Shown: piece by piece, positions 13,455-21,101 of the stretch
Position numbering within the stretch: position 1 is the stretch's first letter
How the letters are laid out: each line of letters begins with the position of its first letter
From: CBDUUP01 sp965370435
GTDB taxonomy: Bacteria > Chloroflexota > Anaerolineae > Anaerolineales > UBA11579
Assembly (NCBI GenBank): GCA_965370435.1
Contig: CBDUUP010000021.1
Coordinates: 1 to 21,502, forward strand
Direction: 5' to 3'
Length of the DNA: 21,502 nt
Made by a program: the position numbers and the translations under genes
Notes under the pieces: model-generated
Database searches by the model: none
The model's input: the letters and a program-made list of their open reading frames with translations, nothing else
Told to the model about the DNA's origin: nothing

Positions 13455-15899
13455 ATGATAAATCAATCTTCGCGGTTTCTTAAGATCGCTGCAATATCTA
13501 TGGTTGGACTGGCCGCGGTTGCGGCGGGCGTTGTCTTTATCCCCCGTTTCCTCTCTTCTGGCGGAGGCGAAGACCTCTACCAGCCAGAGGTCCTGGACAT
13601 GGCCGCGGTGAACGCACTTCCTGGCTTCGAGGATCTGGATGCGGCCTTTGCGCAAGCTCTGGGGGAGTACTCCCGGCTGTACGCCCCGGAGCGCGGCTTG
13701 ACCATCATTGTTCAACGGGTTGAGGGAGATCACGCCTTCGCCATCGTTCAGGAGCTTGAACCCCCGGAGGTGGACGGGCAAGGGTACTTCGTCGCTCTGC
13801 TGGCGATGCGGGGAGGCGACGGAAACTGGCGGGCTTCGGCCCCGGGATTGGTCTCAGCCGGGCAGTACAATGCCTGGCTGGCGGCTTTCCCGGAAGCGTT
13901 GATGGATATCCATACCCAGGCTTATTTATCTCAGGCGGTCCCGGAGATAGCAGCGGCCAACTTCAGCGGCCACATGCTGCCCTGGCTCTTCGCCATGCAG
14001 GGCTTTGTAGCCCAAAAGGATTCCCCCGCCGGACAAACCTATCACGACGCCCAGGTGGATTTCAATATCCAGGAATTCGGGGTCAACCACGATATTTACG
14101 CCTCTAAACCCGGCACGGTAGTCTTCGTCAAAGAGAGCAGCCCCCACGTAGGCCCGGATTGCAATCTCGCCGCCTGGCCCAAGGCTAATGTGGTTGTGGT
14201 GCAGCACGGGCCGAGTGAATACTCCTGGTATTATCACCTGGTTTACGACAGCGTTCCAGTGAGTGTGGGGATGGAGATCCCCGCCGGGACCATGATCGGC
14301 AAGCAGGGGAACAGCGGGTTCACCTGCGGCTCAACCGGCATCCACCTGCACTATATGGCTTCCACTTCGGTACCCGCCTGGACCGACCCGGAAAATCCCG
14401 ACTCGGCCCCCTGGCCGCCCGTTGGAAGCCTCACCCGGGTGGATTTCGTGGAGGTCACCTGGAGCGCGATGGCGGAAGATACCTGGTACGTATCCCAGAA
14501 CAAAGACCCGGACTTGATCTACAAGGATGATTTTGAATCTGGGGATCTCACCGCATGGGATAGCGAGGCAGCCGGCGGCGGCGACCTCAGCGCGACGGCG
14601 GAAGCCAAACTGGTGGGCGGCTTCGGGATGCAGGCATTGGTGAATGACAGCGCCCCCCTCTACGTCCAGGATGACACTCCGGCTGCCGAATCCCGCTACC
14701 GGGTCCGGTTTTACTTTGACCCCAATGGGATCGCGCTCGGAGACGGGGATACGTTGGAGATGTTTACGGCCTATTCGGATACTTCCGATGAGGTCTTGGT
14801 CGTGCAGCTTGGCGGGGCCAGCCCGGATTACACCCTGCGGGCGCGGCTCAAGGACGACGGCGCAGCCTGGAGCGAGACGGCCGAGTTTGGGGTTGGCGAT
14901 GATTGGAACTACGTGGAGTTGGACTGGCAAGCTGCCTCCGCGGCGGGCGCGGATGACGGCAGCTTGACGCTTTGGGTGAACGGCACTCAGGAGGCTGAAC
15001 TGACTGGGATAGATAACGACACGCACGGTGTTGATTTCGTCCGGTTAGGCGCGGGTTTCTTGCAAACCCTTCCGGCGACTATCCAGGGAACTCTGTATTT
15101 TGAAGCCTTTGAGTCGCATTACCAGAATTATATTGGGCCTCATACTGATGTTTCCACACCGCCAGAGAGTGGAATCGGAACCATCGGCGTTTACGATCCA
15201 ATCGAAGGGCGTTTCAAGCTGCGCAACAGCAACGATGATGGCTTGCCGGACTTTGATTTCACCTTCGCGGCCGACATCAGCGGCGGAATCCCCATCATCG
15301 GGGATTGGGACGGGAATGGCGTGGATACGATTGGGGTGTTCGATCCGGTCAAGGGGGAGTTCCGGCTGCGCAACAGCAACAGCGGAGGCCCGGCGGACAT
15401 CATCATCTCCCACAAGAGACTTATCAATGCAACCCCTTTGGCAGGCGACTGGGATGGGGATGGCGTGGATACGCTGGGAATTTACGTGAGTGGAACCTTC
15501 TTCATGCGTAATGCAGCTTCCATCGGTCCGGCAGACTTGAAATTCTCTTATGGGGATGGCGAGGGGTTCCCTATCACCGGGGATTGGGATGGGGACGGTG
15601 TGGATACTATTGGAATTTACACACCGGTGGATAGTTTCTTCAGCCTGCGCAACAGCAATACCTCCGGCGAGGCGGACCTCTACTATAGGTTTGGACCACC
15701 GGGGTATGGATTGACTCCGGTGGTCGGCGATTGGGACGGGGATGGGGACGACAACGTGGGCTTGTTCCTGAACCAGGAGGGCGTCAACCGGTTTGGCATA
15801 CGCTTCACCCATACAAAAGGTTCGTTTGACCTGCTATTCCAGTTCGGAACCGGCGACAGCGGCTATATCCCTTTGGCCGGAGATTGGGATGGGGAGTGA
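13455..15899 (+). CDS. Membrane-anchored or secreted M23-peptidase-like protein with jelly-roll and five-repeat modules
   Basis: The 814-residue protein has an N-terminal membrane segment (about 9-28) with no lipobox, so it is a signal anchor or signal peptide. Residues 30-190 are not recognised. Residues 190-310 resemble an M23/LytM metallopeptidase: HLVYDSVPVSVGMEIPAGTM and GKQGNSGFTCGSTGIHLHY, with H297-x-H299. The first metal pair is unusual: candidates are H197/D202 (TYHDAQVDF) or D213 (VNHDIYAS), since the ordinary HxxxD is not seen. Residues 356-560 resemble a LamG-like jelly roll (DDFESGDLTAWDS...). Residues 573-814 are the five-repeat module shared with the previous gene. AAAGGA is 6 bases before the ATG; an in-frame TTG at 13434 was rejected. 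Likely acts on, or binds, cell-envelope polymer. Activity is uncertain. Confidence 0.75.
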   Translation: MINQSSRFLKIAAISMVGLAAVAAGVVFIPRFLSSGGGEDLYQPEVLDMAAVNALPGFEDLDAAFAQALGEYSRLYAPERGLTIIVQRVEGDHAFAIVQELEPPEVDGQGYFVALLAMRGGDGNWRASAPGLVSAGQYNAWLAAFPEALMDIHTQAYLSQAVPEIAAANFSGHMLPWLFAMQGFVAQKDSPAGQTYHDAQVDFNIQEFGVNHDIYASKPGTVVFVKESSPHVGPDCNLAAWPKANVVVVQHGPSEYSWYYHLVYDSVPVSVGMEIPAGTMIGKQGNSGFTCGSTGIHLHYMASTSVPAWTDPENPDSAPWPPVGSLTRVDFVEVTWSAMAEDTWYVSQNKDPDLIYKDDFESGDLTAWDSEAAGGGDLSATAEAKLVGGFGMQALVNDSAPLYVQDDTPAAESRYRVRFYFDPNGIALGDGDTLEMFTAYSDTSDEVLVVQLGGASPDYTLRARLKDDGAAWSETAEFGVGDDWNYVELDWQAASAAGADDGSLTLWVNGTQEAELTGIDNDTHGVDFVRLGAGFLQTLPATIQGTLYFEAFESHYQNYIGPHTDVSTPPESGIGTIGVYDPIEGRFKLRNSNDDGLPDFDFTFAADISGGIPIIGDWDGNGVDTIGVFDPVKGEFRLRNSNSGGPADIIISHKRLINATPLAGDWDGDGVDTLGIYVSGTFFMRNAASIGPADLKFSYGDGEGFPITGDWDGDGVDTIGIYTPVDSFFSLRNSNTSGEADLYYRFGPPGYGLTPVVGDWDGDGDDNVGLFLNQEGVNRFGIRFTHTKGSFDLLFQFGTGDSGYIPLAGDWDGE
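15171..15899 (+). repeat. Five-repeat GDWDGDG module, copy B
   Basis: About 242 residues with the same five units in the same order as copy A (12571-13290), colinear through the unit-specific insertions (for example LPDFDFTFA, PADIIISH, GYGLTP). DNA similarity is also visible around CTGCGCAACAGCAACAGCGG. The first unit lacks its GDWDGDG strand and the last unit ends at GDWDGE, which fits circular closure of a propeller. Confidence 0.85.
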
Positions 15900-15900
15900 G

Positions 15901-15940
15901 CGTTGAACGTTAGAGCGTTGAAACGTTTGTACGTTCAACG
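15901..15940. repeat. 10-bp inverted repeat between the M23-like and aminotransferase genes
   Basis: CGTTGAACGT (15901-15910) and ACGTTCAACG (15931-15940) are perfect inverted copies; the 20-base loop contains another GCGTTGAAACGTT. No T-tract follows, so a classical terminator is unlikely. It could be an operator, a processing hairpin or an intergenic repeat. It ends a few bases before the ribosome site of the next gene. Confidence 0.5.
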
Positions 15941-15956
15941 ATCATAGGAGAAGAAT

Positions 15957-17102
15957 ATGAGCAAAGTTGATTGGGCTGCATGGCGGAAGGAGTTTCCTGG
16001 TTTGGCCGAGAAAACTTACCTTAATACGGTCTCTCTGGGGCAGTTGTCCCGGCGTTCGCGGGAGGCGGTCAACCGGTTTTTAGATCTGTGGACCAGCATG
16101 GGAGCCTCGGCCTGGTATAAATATTGGTTGGATGAAGTAGACGCTTTGAGGGGAGAATTTGCCCAGGTGATCGGAGCCGACAAAGATGAGATCGCCATTA
16201 TGCCCAATGTCTCCTCGGCGTTGGCGGCGATCAGTTCCAGCCTGGATTATGGGGAGAGAAACCGGGTGGTCTCCTGCGATATGGATTTCCCCACCCTGAC
16301 CTACCATTGGCTGGCCCAGGCGCGCCAGGGCGTGGAGGTGGACATCCTGCCCTCCCCGGATAACATCAGCATGCCGGTGGAAGCTTTCGCCGAGGCGGTG
16401 GACCATCGCACCGCGCTGATCGCCACTTCGCGGGTTTTCTTCACCAGCGGGTATATCCAGGACGTGAAGGCGCTGGCGGAGGTCGCCCACCAGGCCGGTG
16501 CGCTATGCTTGATAGACGATTATCAGGGCACCGGCCAGGTACCGATTGACGTGAAAGATGCCGGGGTGGATGTGTTGATCACGGGAGGGTTGAAGTGGCT
16601 GATGGGCGGGCCGGGGGTGGCTTTTCTTTACGTGCGCAGGGAGTTGATCCCTCTCTTGACGCCCTCCATCTCTGGGTGGTTCGCCCACCGGCGCCAGTTT
16701 GATTTTGACCCCAATAGCATGGAATACCGGGACGACGCCCGCCGTTTCGAGGCCGGGACACCGGCGGTGGCGGCGGTGTTCGCGGCTCGGGCGGGATTGG
16801 AGATTGTCAACCAGATCGGCCCTGAGGCGCTGCGCCAACGCACCGCCTCCCTCAACCAGGACTTGGTGTCTCTGCTAAAAGAAAGGGGCTACACTCTGCG
16901 GATCCCACCCGACCCTGACCAACACGCCTCCATCACCATCGTGGAGGCCGAGAATCCCATGGAGATCACCAAGCAGCTTGCCGCCCAGAATATAGTGGTG
17001 GACAAACGCCCAGGCGCGGTGCGGGTGTCTCCTTATTTTTACAATACTTTTGAAGAGAACCAGATATTCCTCAATGCGCTGGATGAGATCGTAAGGGGGT
17101 AA
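15957..17102 (+). CDS. Class V-fold PLP-dependent aminotransferase / NifS-like enzyme
   Basis: The 381-residue cytoplasmic protein has the fold-type I class V pattern: NVSSALAAI (84-92), CLIDDYQGTGQVPIDV (184-199, with an aspartate that contacts the PLP ring), the PLP-binding K213 in LITGGLKWLMGGPG, FEAGTPA (264-270) and RVSPYFYNT (356-364). The family includes cysteine desulfurases, selenocysteine lyases, isopenicillin N epimerase-like and kynureninase-like enzymes. The K213 context and the RVSPYFYNT end look closest to kynureninase/epimerase-like members; C184 is not in the position of the usual desulfurase active-site cysteine loop. AGGAG lies about 6 bases before the ATG. The substrate is not predictable. 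It sits between surface-protein genes without obvious functional connection. Confidence 0.82.
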   Translation: MSKVDWAAWRKEFPGLAEKTYLNTVSLGQLSRRSREAVNRFLDLWTSMGASAWYKYWLDEVDALRGEFAQVIGADKDEIAIMPNVSSALAAISSSLDYGERNRVVSCDMDFPTLTYHWLAQARQGVEVDILPSPDNISMPVEAFAEAVDHRTALIATSRVFFTSGYIQDVKALAEVAHQAGALCLIDDYQGTGQVPIDVKDAGVDVLITGGLKWLMGGPGVAFLYVRRELIPLLTPSISGWFAHRRQFDFDPNSMEYRDDARRFEAGTPAVAAVFAARAGLEIVNQIGPEALRQRTASLNQDLVSLLKERGYTLRIPPDPDQHASITIVEAENPMEITKQLAAQNIVVDKRPGAVRVSPYFYNTFEENQIFLNALDEIVRG

Positions 17103-17169
17103 ATTCATTATTTGGGTAACAGGGGTGAATTAATTTCAGATTTGATAGCCTAATAATGCCCCATTTAGC

Positions 17170-17198
17170 TTGCCAATCACCATAATCCGTTATAAAAT
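17170..17198 (+). promoter_or_regulatory. Candidate promoter of the sortase-fusion gene
   Basis: TTGCCA (17170-17175) and TAAAAT (17193-17198) are separated by 17 bases; the -35 is identical to that at 4333. A start near 17205 would leave a leader of about 160 bases with no structure that I recognise. Confidence 0.4.
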
Positions 17199-17365
17199 TG
17201 CTTAATGCAGATGAAAGTTCTAGGCATTTATAAGTAACCAACCTAGCTGTCTATATCGGTTATTATTCCATTGATGCCCTTTATTGTCAGGGGTGCCCGG
17301 CGTGGTAGATGTTTCACAAACACGTCGCCAGGTTGCACAACTGTTACACCTCACTTAGGAAGAGA

Positions 17366-20300
17366 ATGCGTCAAAAGCTGATCCGAATTGGCCTCATCTT
17401 AACAGGAGGGTTAGTTATTAGTTTATTGTTGCTGGGACCCTTGTCCTCAGCATTTGGCGCGCCGATTCTGACCATCACGCCGATAACGTGGGACATCATT
17501 GGGCTGGACAGCAATAAGCCGCTGGTAGATGGCCCGGATACCTTCCCGGTTGGGGCGCGGGTCTGCAACACTGGTGACGCCCCGGCAACCGGCCTGGTTT
17601 CTAATTTCACCTGGGATAATGCCGCTACTTATATTAGTTCGGTCCCCGGAAGCCTGACGACGTTGACCGAGGCTTCGCTGGCGAATGGGAGCTGCATTGA
17701 TTTTTACTATAATGTTTTAATCACCAGGGATGCCAACGCTTACGACACCGCTAGGCAGTATCACATTGACGTAACCTCCAACGAGACCGCCACCATCCAG
17801 ACACCGGCCGGGCGGCAGGTTTTCGTTGAACATCTGGTTTCCCAGAACCGCAACCAGGTTAACAGCATCATCTGCACCGATTGCGGGGGCACGCATCCCA
17901 ATTACGCGGTGGTGGTGGGCGGGACTTACACTTTTGTCTTCGACCATAAAACTGCCACCAACGGGTATGAACAGTTGGAAAGTTTCTTGGACTTTCCCAA
18001 CCTGATCTTCCAAATCCTCTCGGTGAACAGCACCTACACGGCTCCAGCGGCGTTCACCAGCGACATAATGTACCAGGATGGCTGCACCTGGGAACCCGAC
18101 CCGGCCAGCGTTGACTATAGTTCGTGTCTGTCCACGGGGAAGATCGGCGGCGCGATTGTCTCAACCTATCAGGTATATATTGTCAGCGCTGGGTCGGCGG
18201 ATGTGACTGGGATTATTTATGATTTTTCGGGCAGCAGTTTTCACTATAATTCTGACATGGGGTTAGCGGCTACGACCATCAATATTGTTGCCTCGGATCC
18301 GACCCCCACACCTACCAACACGCCCACGGATACCCCCACCGACACGCCCACCAGCACCCCGACCGATACGCCCACCAATACACCCACTGATACTCCCACC
18401 CCGACCAATACGCCCACCGACACGCCTACCCCGACGGATACGCCAACGCCTACCGACACACCTACCGATCCCGCGACTCCGACAGATACACCCACCCCGA
18501 CAGATACGTCCACCGATACGCCTACGCCCACGGATACACCAACGCCGACGGATACGCCCACTGACACACCGACGGCGACGGATACACCAACTGAAACCCC
18601 GACTCCGACGGATACGCCGACGGATACGCCAACCCCGACCGATACACCAACGGACACGCCAACCAACACCCCCACGGCAACGGATACCCCGACAGATACT
18701 CCTACAGCAACCGACACCCCGACAGATACACCCACACCAACTGATACTCCGACGGATACGCCTACGGCAACTGACACCCCGACGGACACACCGACTCCGA
18801 CTGACACGCCGACGGATACGCCCACGGCGACTGACACGCCGACTCCGACCGACACGCCGACGGATACACCCACGGCGACCGATACTCCGACGGATACGCC
18901 TACGGCAACTGATACTCCGACGGATACGCCTACGGCGACCGACACACCGACGGATACACCCACGGCGACCGATACTCCGACGGATACTCCTACACCGACT
19001 GATACACCGACGGATACACCCACGGCGACGGATACCCCGACTGATACTCCCACGGCAACTGATACACCAACGGATACGCCCACGCCGACCGATACGCCAA
19101 CGGATACGCCCACGGCAACTGATACACCGACGGATACGCCAACGCCGACCGATACGCCAACAGACACGCCCACGGCAACTGACACACCGACGGATACGCC
19201 GACTCCGACTGACACGCCGACGGATACACCCACGGCGACCGATACTCCAACGGATACGCCAACACCGACCGATACGCCGACGGATACGCCTACGGCAACT
19301 GACACCCCGACGGATACGCCTACGGCAACTGATACGCCGACGGATACGCCAACACCGACCGATACGCCGACGGATACACCCACGGCGACCGATACTCCGA
19401 CGGATACGCCTACGGCAACTGATACTCCGACGGATACGCCTACGGCGACCGACACACCGACGGATACACCCACGGCGACTGACACACCGACGGATACACC
19501 GACTCCGACTGACACGCCGACGGATACGCCGACACCGACAGACACACCGACGGATACGCCCACGGCGACTGACACGCCCACGGCAACTGACACCCCGACA
19601 GACACGCCCACGGCGACAGACACCCCCACGGATACACCCACGGCGACTGATACGCCTACGGATACGCCAACTTCAACGGCCACAGATACGCCCACCCCGA
19701 CGGATACGCCCACGGACACCCCCACGCCGACCGACACACCGACCGAAACGCCAACCTCCACGGCGACGGATACACCGACCCCAACGGATACACCCACGCA
19801 CACCCACACGCCCACGGATACCACCTCCACAAATGCGCCAACCTCCACGAAGACCGATACACCGTCGCCGACCAGTGCAACGACCACTGCCTCCACGCCA
19901 ACGGATACACCGACGGATACGACAACCCCAACCAGCACTTCGACGGCGACTCCCACACCGACCGGCACGCTGACCGACACACCCACCCCAACTAACTCGC
20001 CCACGCCGGTGATCCGAATTGCTGACCCGGCCCTGGCCAAGTCGGTTAACCCGAAAGAGGTCGAAATCGGCGAAATGGTGGTGTTTACGATCTGGGTGAC
20101 CAACTACGGCAACATAGACGCGGACAACGTGGTCGTCACCGACCCGCTGCCCAATTACCTGGATGTGCTGGATGTCACCACAACCAAAGGGACCATCACC
20201 ATCTTGGGCCGGACCGTCATTGTAGACATCGGAACCGTGGCTCCGGGAGAACTCATCACCATCAAGATCCGAGCCCGGGTCAACGAAAAAGGCAAACCGC

Positions 20301-20989
20301 CCGGCGGAAAAAACATCGTCACCTTGGAGACCACCTCCCTGACAGACGTGGTCACCAACAACACCGACTCGGCTTCCTTCCTCATCCCCTCGCCGGAAGA
20401 CCTGCCCAACACCGGGTTCGCCCCCGGCCAGGAGACCATCCTGCCCCCGCAGCCCGAAGAATCAGCATACGCGGAATACGATGGCTTGTGGCTGGAGGTT
20501 CCGGCGCTGGGCATCGAAATGCCTATCGTGGGCGTCCCGCTGACTTCGGAAGGCTGGAATGTGGATTGGCTGGGAGGGAACGCCGGATACCTGGAAGGCA
20601 CCGCCTTCCCCACCTGGGCGGGCAACACCGGCATCGCCGGCCACGTCTACTTACCCAACGGACTCCCCGGTCCCTTCGTTAACCTTGAAGGTCTGAGTTT
20701 TGGGGACCAGATCATCATCCATGCCTGGGGCCAGCGATACGTCTACGAGGTGCGGATAGTTGATTACGTCCGCCCGGATGACCTCTCGGTGCTGGGCCAC
20801 GAACAGTACGACTGGGTGACCTTGATAACCTGCCGGAACTACGATGAGGACCTGGGCGCTTACCGATGGCGGGTGGTGGTCCAGGCTGTGCTGGTGTCGG
20901 TCGAAGCGGACGGCCAGACCGGCGCGGGGCAGACTACCCTCACCGCCCAAATTCCCATGTACGTTCGAGACGAAGAATTTGTCTTCTAA
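17366..20989 (+). CDS. Secreted stalked protein with DUF11 domain, LPNTG motif and C-terminal sortase domain
   Basis: 1207 residues. A signal peptide (MRQKLIRIGLILTGG..., likely cut after AFG near residue 30) precedes a 280-residue head of unnamed type (TITPITWDIIGLDSN, FPVGARVCNTG). Then come about 570 residues of TPTDTP repeats (312-881), a DUF11-type domain (about 885-1008: VEIGEMVVFTIWVTNYGN, VVVTDPLP), LPNTG at 1013-1017, and a sortase domain (about 1040-1185) with catalytic H1093 (GIAGHVY), C1156 (TLITC) and R1169 (YRWRVVV). Sortases join LPxTG-type proteins to amines outside the cell. No C-terminal membrane helix or basic tail is present. The ATG at 17366 follows AGGAAGAG and gives a normal signal peptide; an in-frame ATG at 17309 lacks a ribosome site. 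I recall similar fusions in Chloroflexota, unchecked. Confidence 0.85.
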   Translation: MRQKLIRIGLILTGGLVISLLLLGPLSSAFGAPILTITPITWDIIGLDSNKPLVDGPDTFPVGARVCNTGDAPATGLVSNFTWDNAATYISSVPGSLTTLTEASLANGSCIDFYYNVLITRDANAYDTARQYHIDVTSNETATIQTPAGRQVFVEHLVSQNRNQVNSIICTDCGGTHPNYAVVVGGTYTFVFDHKTATNGYEQLESFLDFPNLIFQILSVNSTYTAPAAFTSDIMYQDGCTWEPDPASVDYSSCLSTGKIGGAIVSTYQVYIVSAGSADVTGIIYDFSGSSFHYNSDMGLAATTINIVASDPTPTPTNTPTDTPTDTPTSTPTDTPTNTPTDTPTPTNTPTDTPTPTDTPTPTDTPTDPATPTDTPTPTDTSTDTPTPTDTPTPTDTPTDTPTATDTPTETPTPTDTPTDTPTPTDTPTDTPTNTPTATDTPTDTPTATDTPTDTPTPTDTPTDTPTATDTPTDTPTPTDTPTDTPTATDTPTPTDTPTDTPTATDTPTDTPTATDTPTDTPTATDTPTDTPTATDTPTDTPTPTDTPTDTPTATDTPTDTPTATDTPTDTPTPTDTPTDTPTATDTPTDTPTPTDTPTDTPTATDTPTDTPTPTDTPTDTPTATDTPTDTPTPTDTPTDTPTATDTPTDTPTATDTPTDTPTPTDTPTDTPTATDTPTDTPTATDTPTDTPTATDTPTDTPTATDTPTDTPTPTDTPTDTPTPTDTPTDTPTATDTPTATDTPTDTPTATDTPTDTPTATDTPTDTPTSTATDTPTPTDTPTDTPTPTDTPTETPTSTATDTPTPTDTPTHTHTPTDTTSTNAPTSTKTDTPSPTSATTTASTPTDTPTDTTTPTSTSTATPTPTGTLTDTPTPTNSPTPVIRIADPALAKSVNPKEVEIGEMVVFTIWVTNYGNIDADNVVVTDPLPNYLDVLDVTTTKGTITILGRTVIVDIGTVAPGELITIKIRARVNEKGKPPGGKNIVTLETTSLTDVVTNNTDSASFLIPSPEDLPNTGFAPGQETILPPQPEESAYAEYDGLWLEVPALGIEMPIVGVPLTSEGWNVDWLGGNAGYLEGTAFPTWAGNTGIAGHVYLPNGLPGPFVNLEGLSFGDQIIIHAWGQRYVYEVRIVDYVRPDDLSVLGHEQYDWVTLITCRNYDEDLGAYRWRVVVQAVLVSVEADGQTGAGQTTLTAQIPMYVRDEEFVF
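18299..20010 (+). repeat. Thr/Pro/Asp stalk region built from 30-bp tandem repeats
   Basis: The protein repeat is ten residues, TDTPTDTPTA or TDTPTDTPTP. From 18841 to 19560 there are 24 consecutive 30-bp units in unbroken register; flanking parts repeat less regularly with register jumps (near 18661, 18841 and 19561). Differences between units are mostly at third codon positions plus the Ala/Pro alternation. Positions 18854-18969 and 19364-19479 are identical over 116 bases, 510 bases (17 units) apart. The encoded stalk should be extended and is rich in potential O-glycosylation sites. Confidence 0.95.
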
Positions 20990-21008
20990 CCCTAACCCAC
21001 CCTAATAA

Positions 21009-21049
21009 AATCTAACTGCCTGGATAACATAACTCCAGGCAGTTAGATT
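21009..21049. terminator. Bidirectional terminator between convergent genes
   Basis: AATCTAACTGCCTGGA (21009-21024) pairs with TCCAGGCAGTTAGATT (21034-21049), a perfect 16-bp stem with a 9-base loop. On the minus strand it is followed by TTATTAGG; on the plus strand by ATATCC. It lies 20 bases after the sortase-gene stop and about 53 bases after the amidohydrolase stop, so it can serve both. Confidence 0.8.
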
Positions 21050-21101
21050 ATATCCAGTTCAATTGGTTGGACAGTTCGACCACTCAGGCCACTCAGACTC
21101 C

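Noticed and set aside
15045..15812. Minus-strand open frame (255 codons) opposite the five-repeat module, with a similar one at 12556-12807
   Set aside because: Both are antisense to the homologous repeat module; their mutual resemblance simply mirrors the sense-strand duplication.
17309..17365. Longer start of the sortase-fusion protein at 17309
   Set aside because: No ribosome site, and it would put 19 extra residues before an otherwise ordinary signal peptide; AGGAAGAG precedes the ATG at 17366.
17103..17365. Possible small RNA or riboswitch in the leader of the sortase-fusion gene
   Set aside because: AT-rich with no stable paired structure or known motif that I could find by eye; only a candidate promoter was kept.
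18299..20010. Possible CRISPR array
   Set aside because: Units are direct 30-bp coding repeats with no spacers, in frame with a secreted protein, and no cas genes are present.
18244..20103. Long open frame on the minus strand (619 codons, VGVSVGV repeats), and another long plus-strand frame at 18285-19973
   Set aside because: They exist only because the 30-bp repeat lacks stop codons in these frames. The plus-strand TPTDTP frame is continuous with a signal peptide, DUF11 and sortase domains, so it is the real one.
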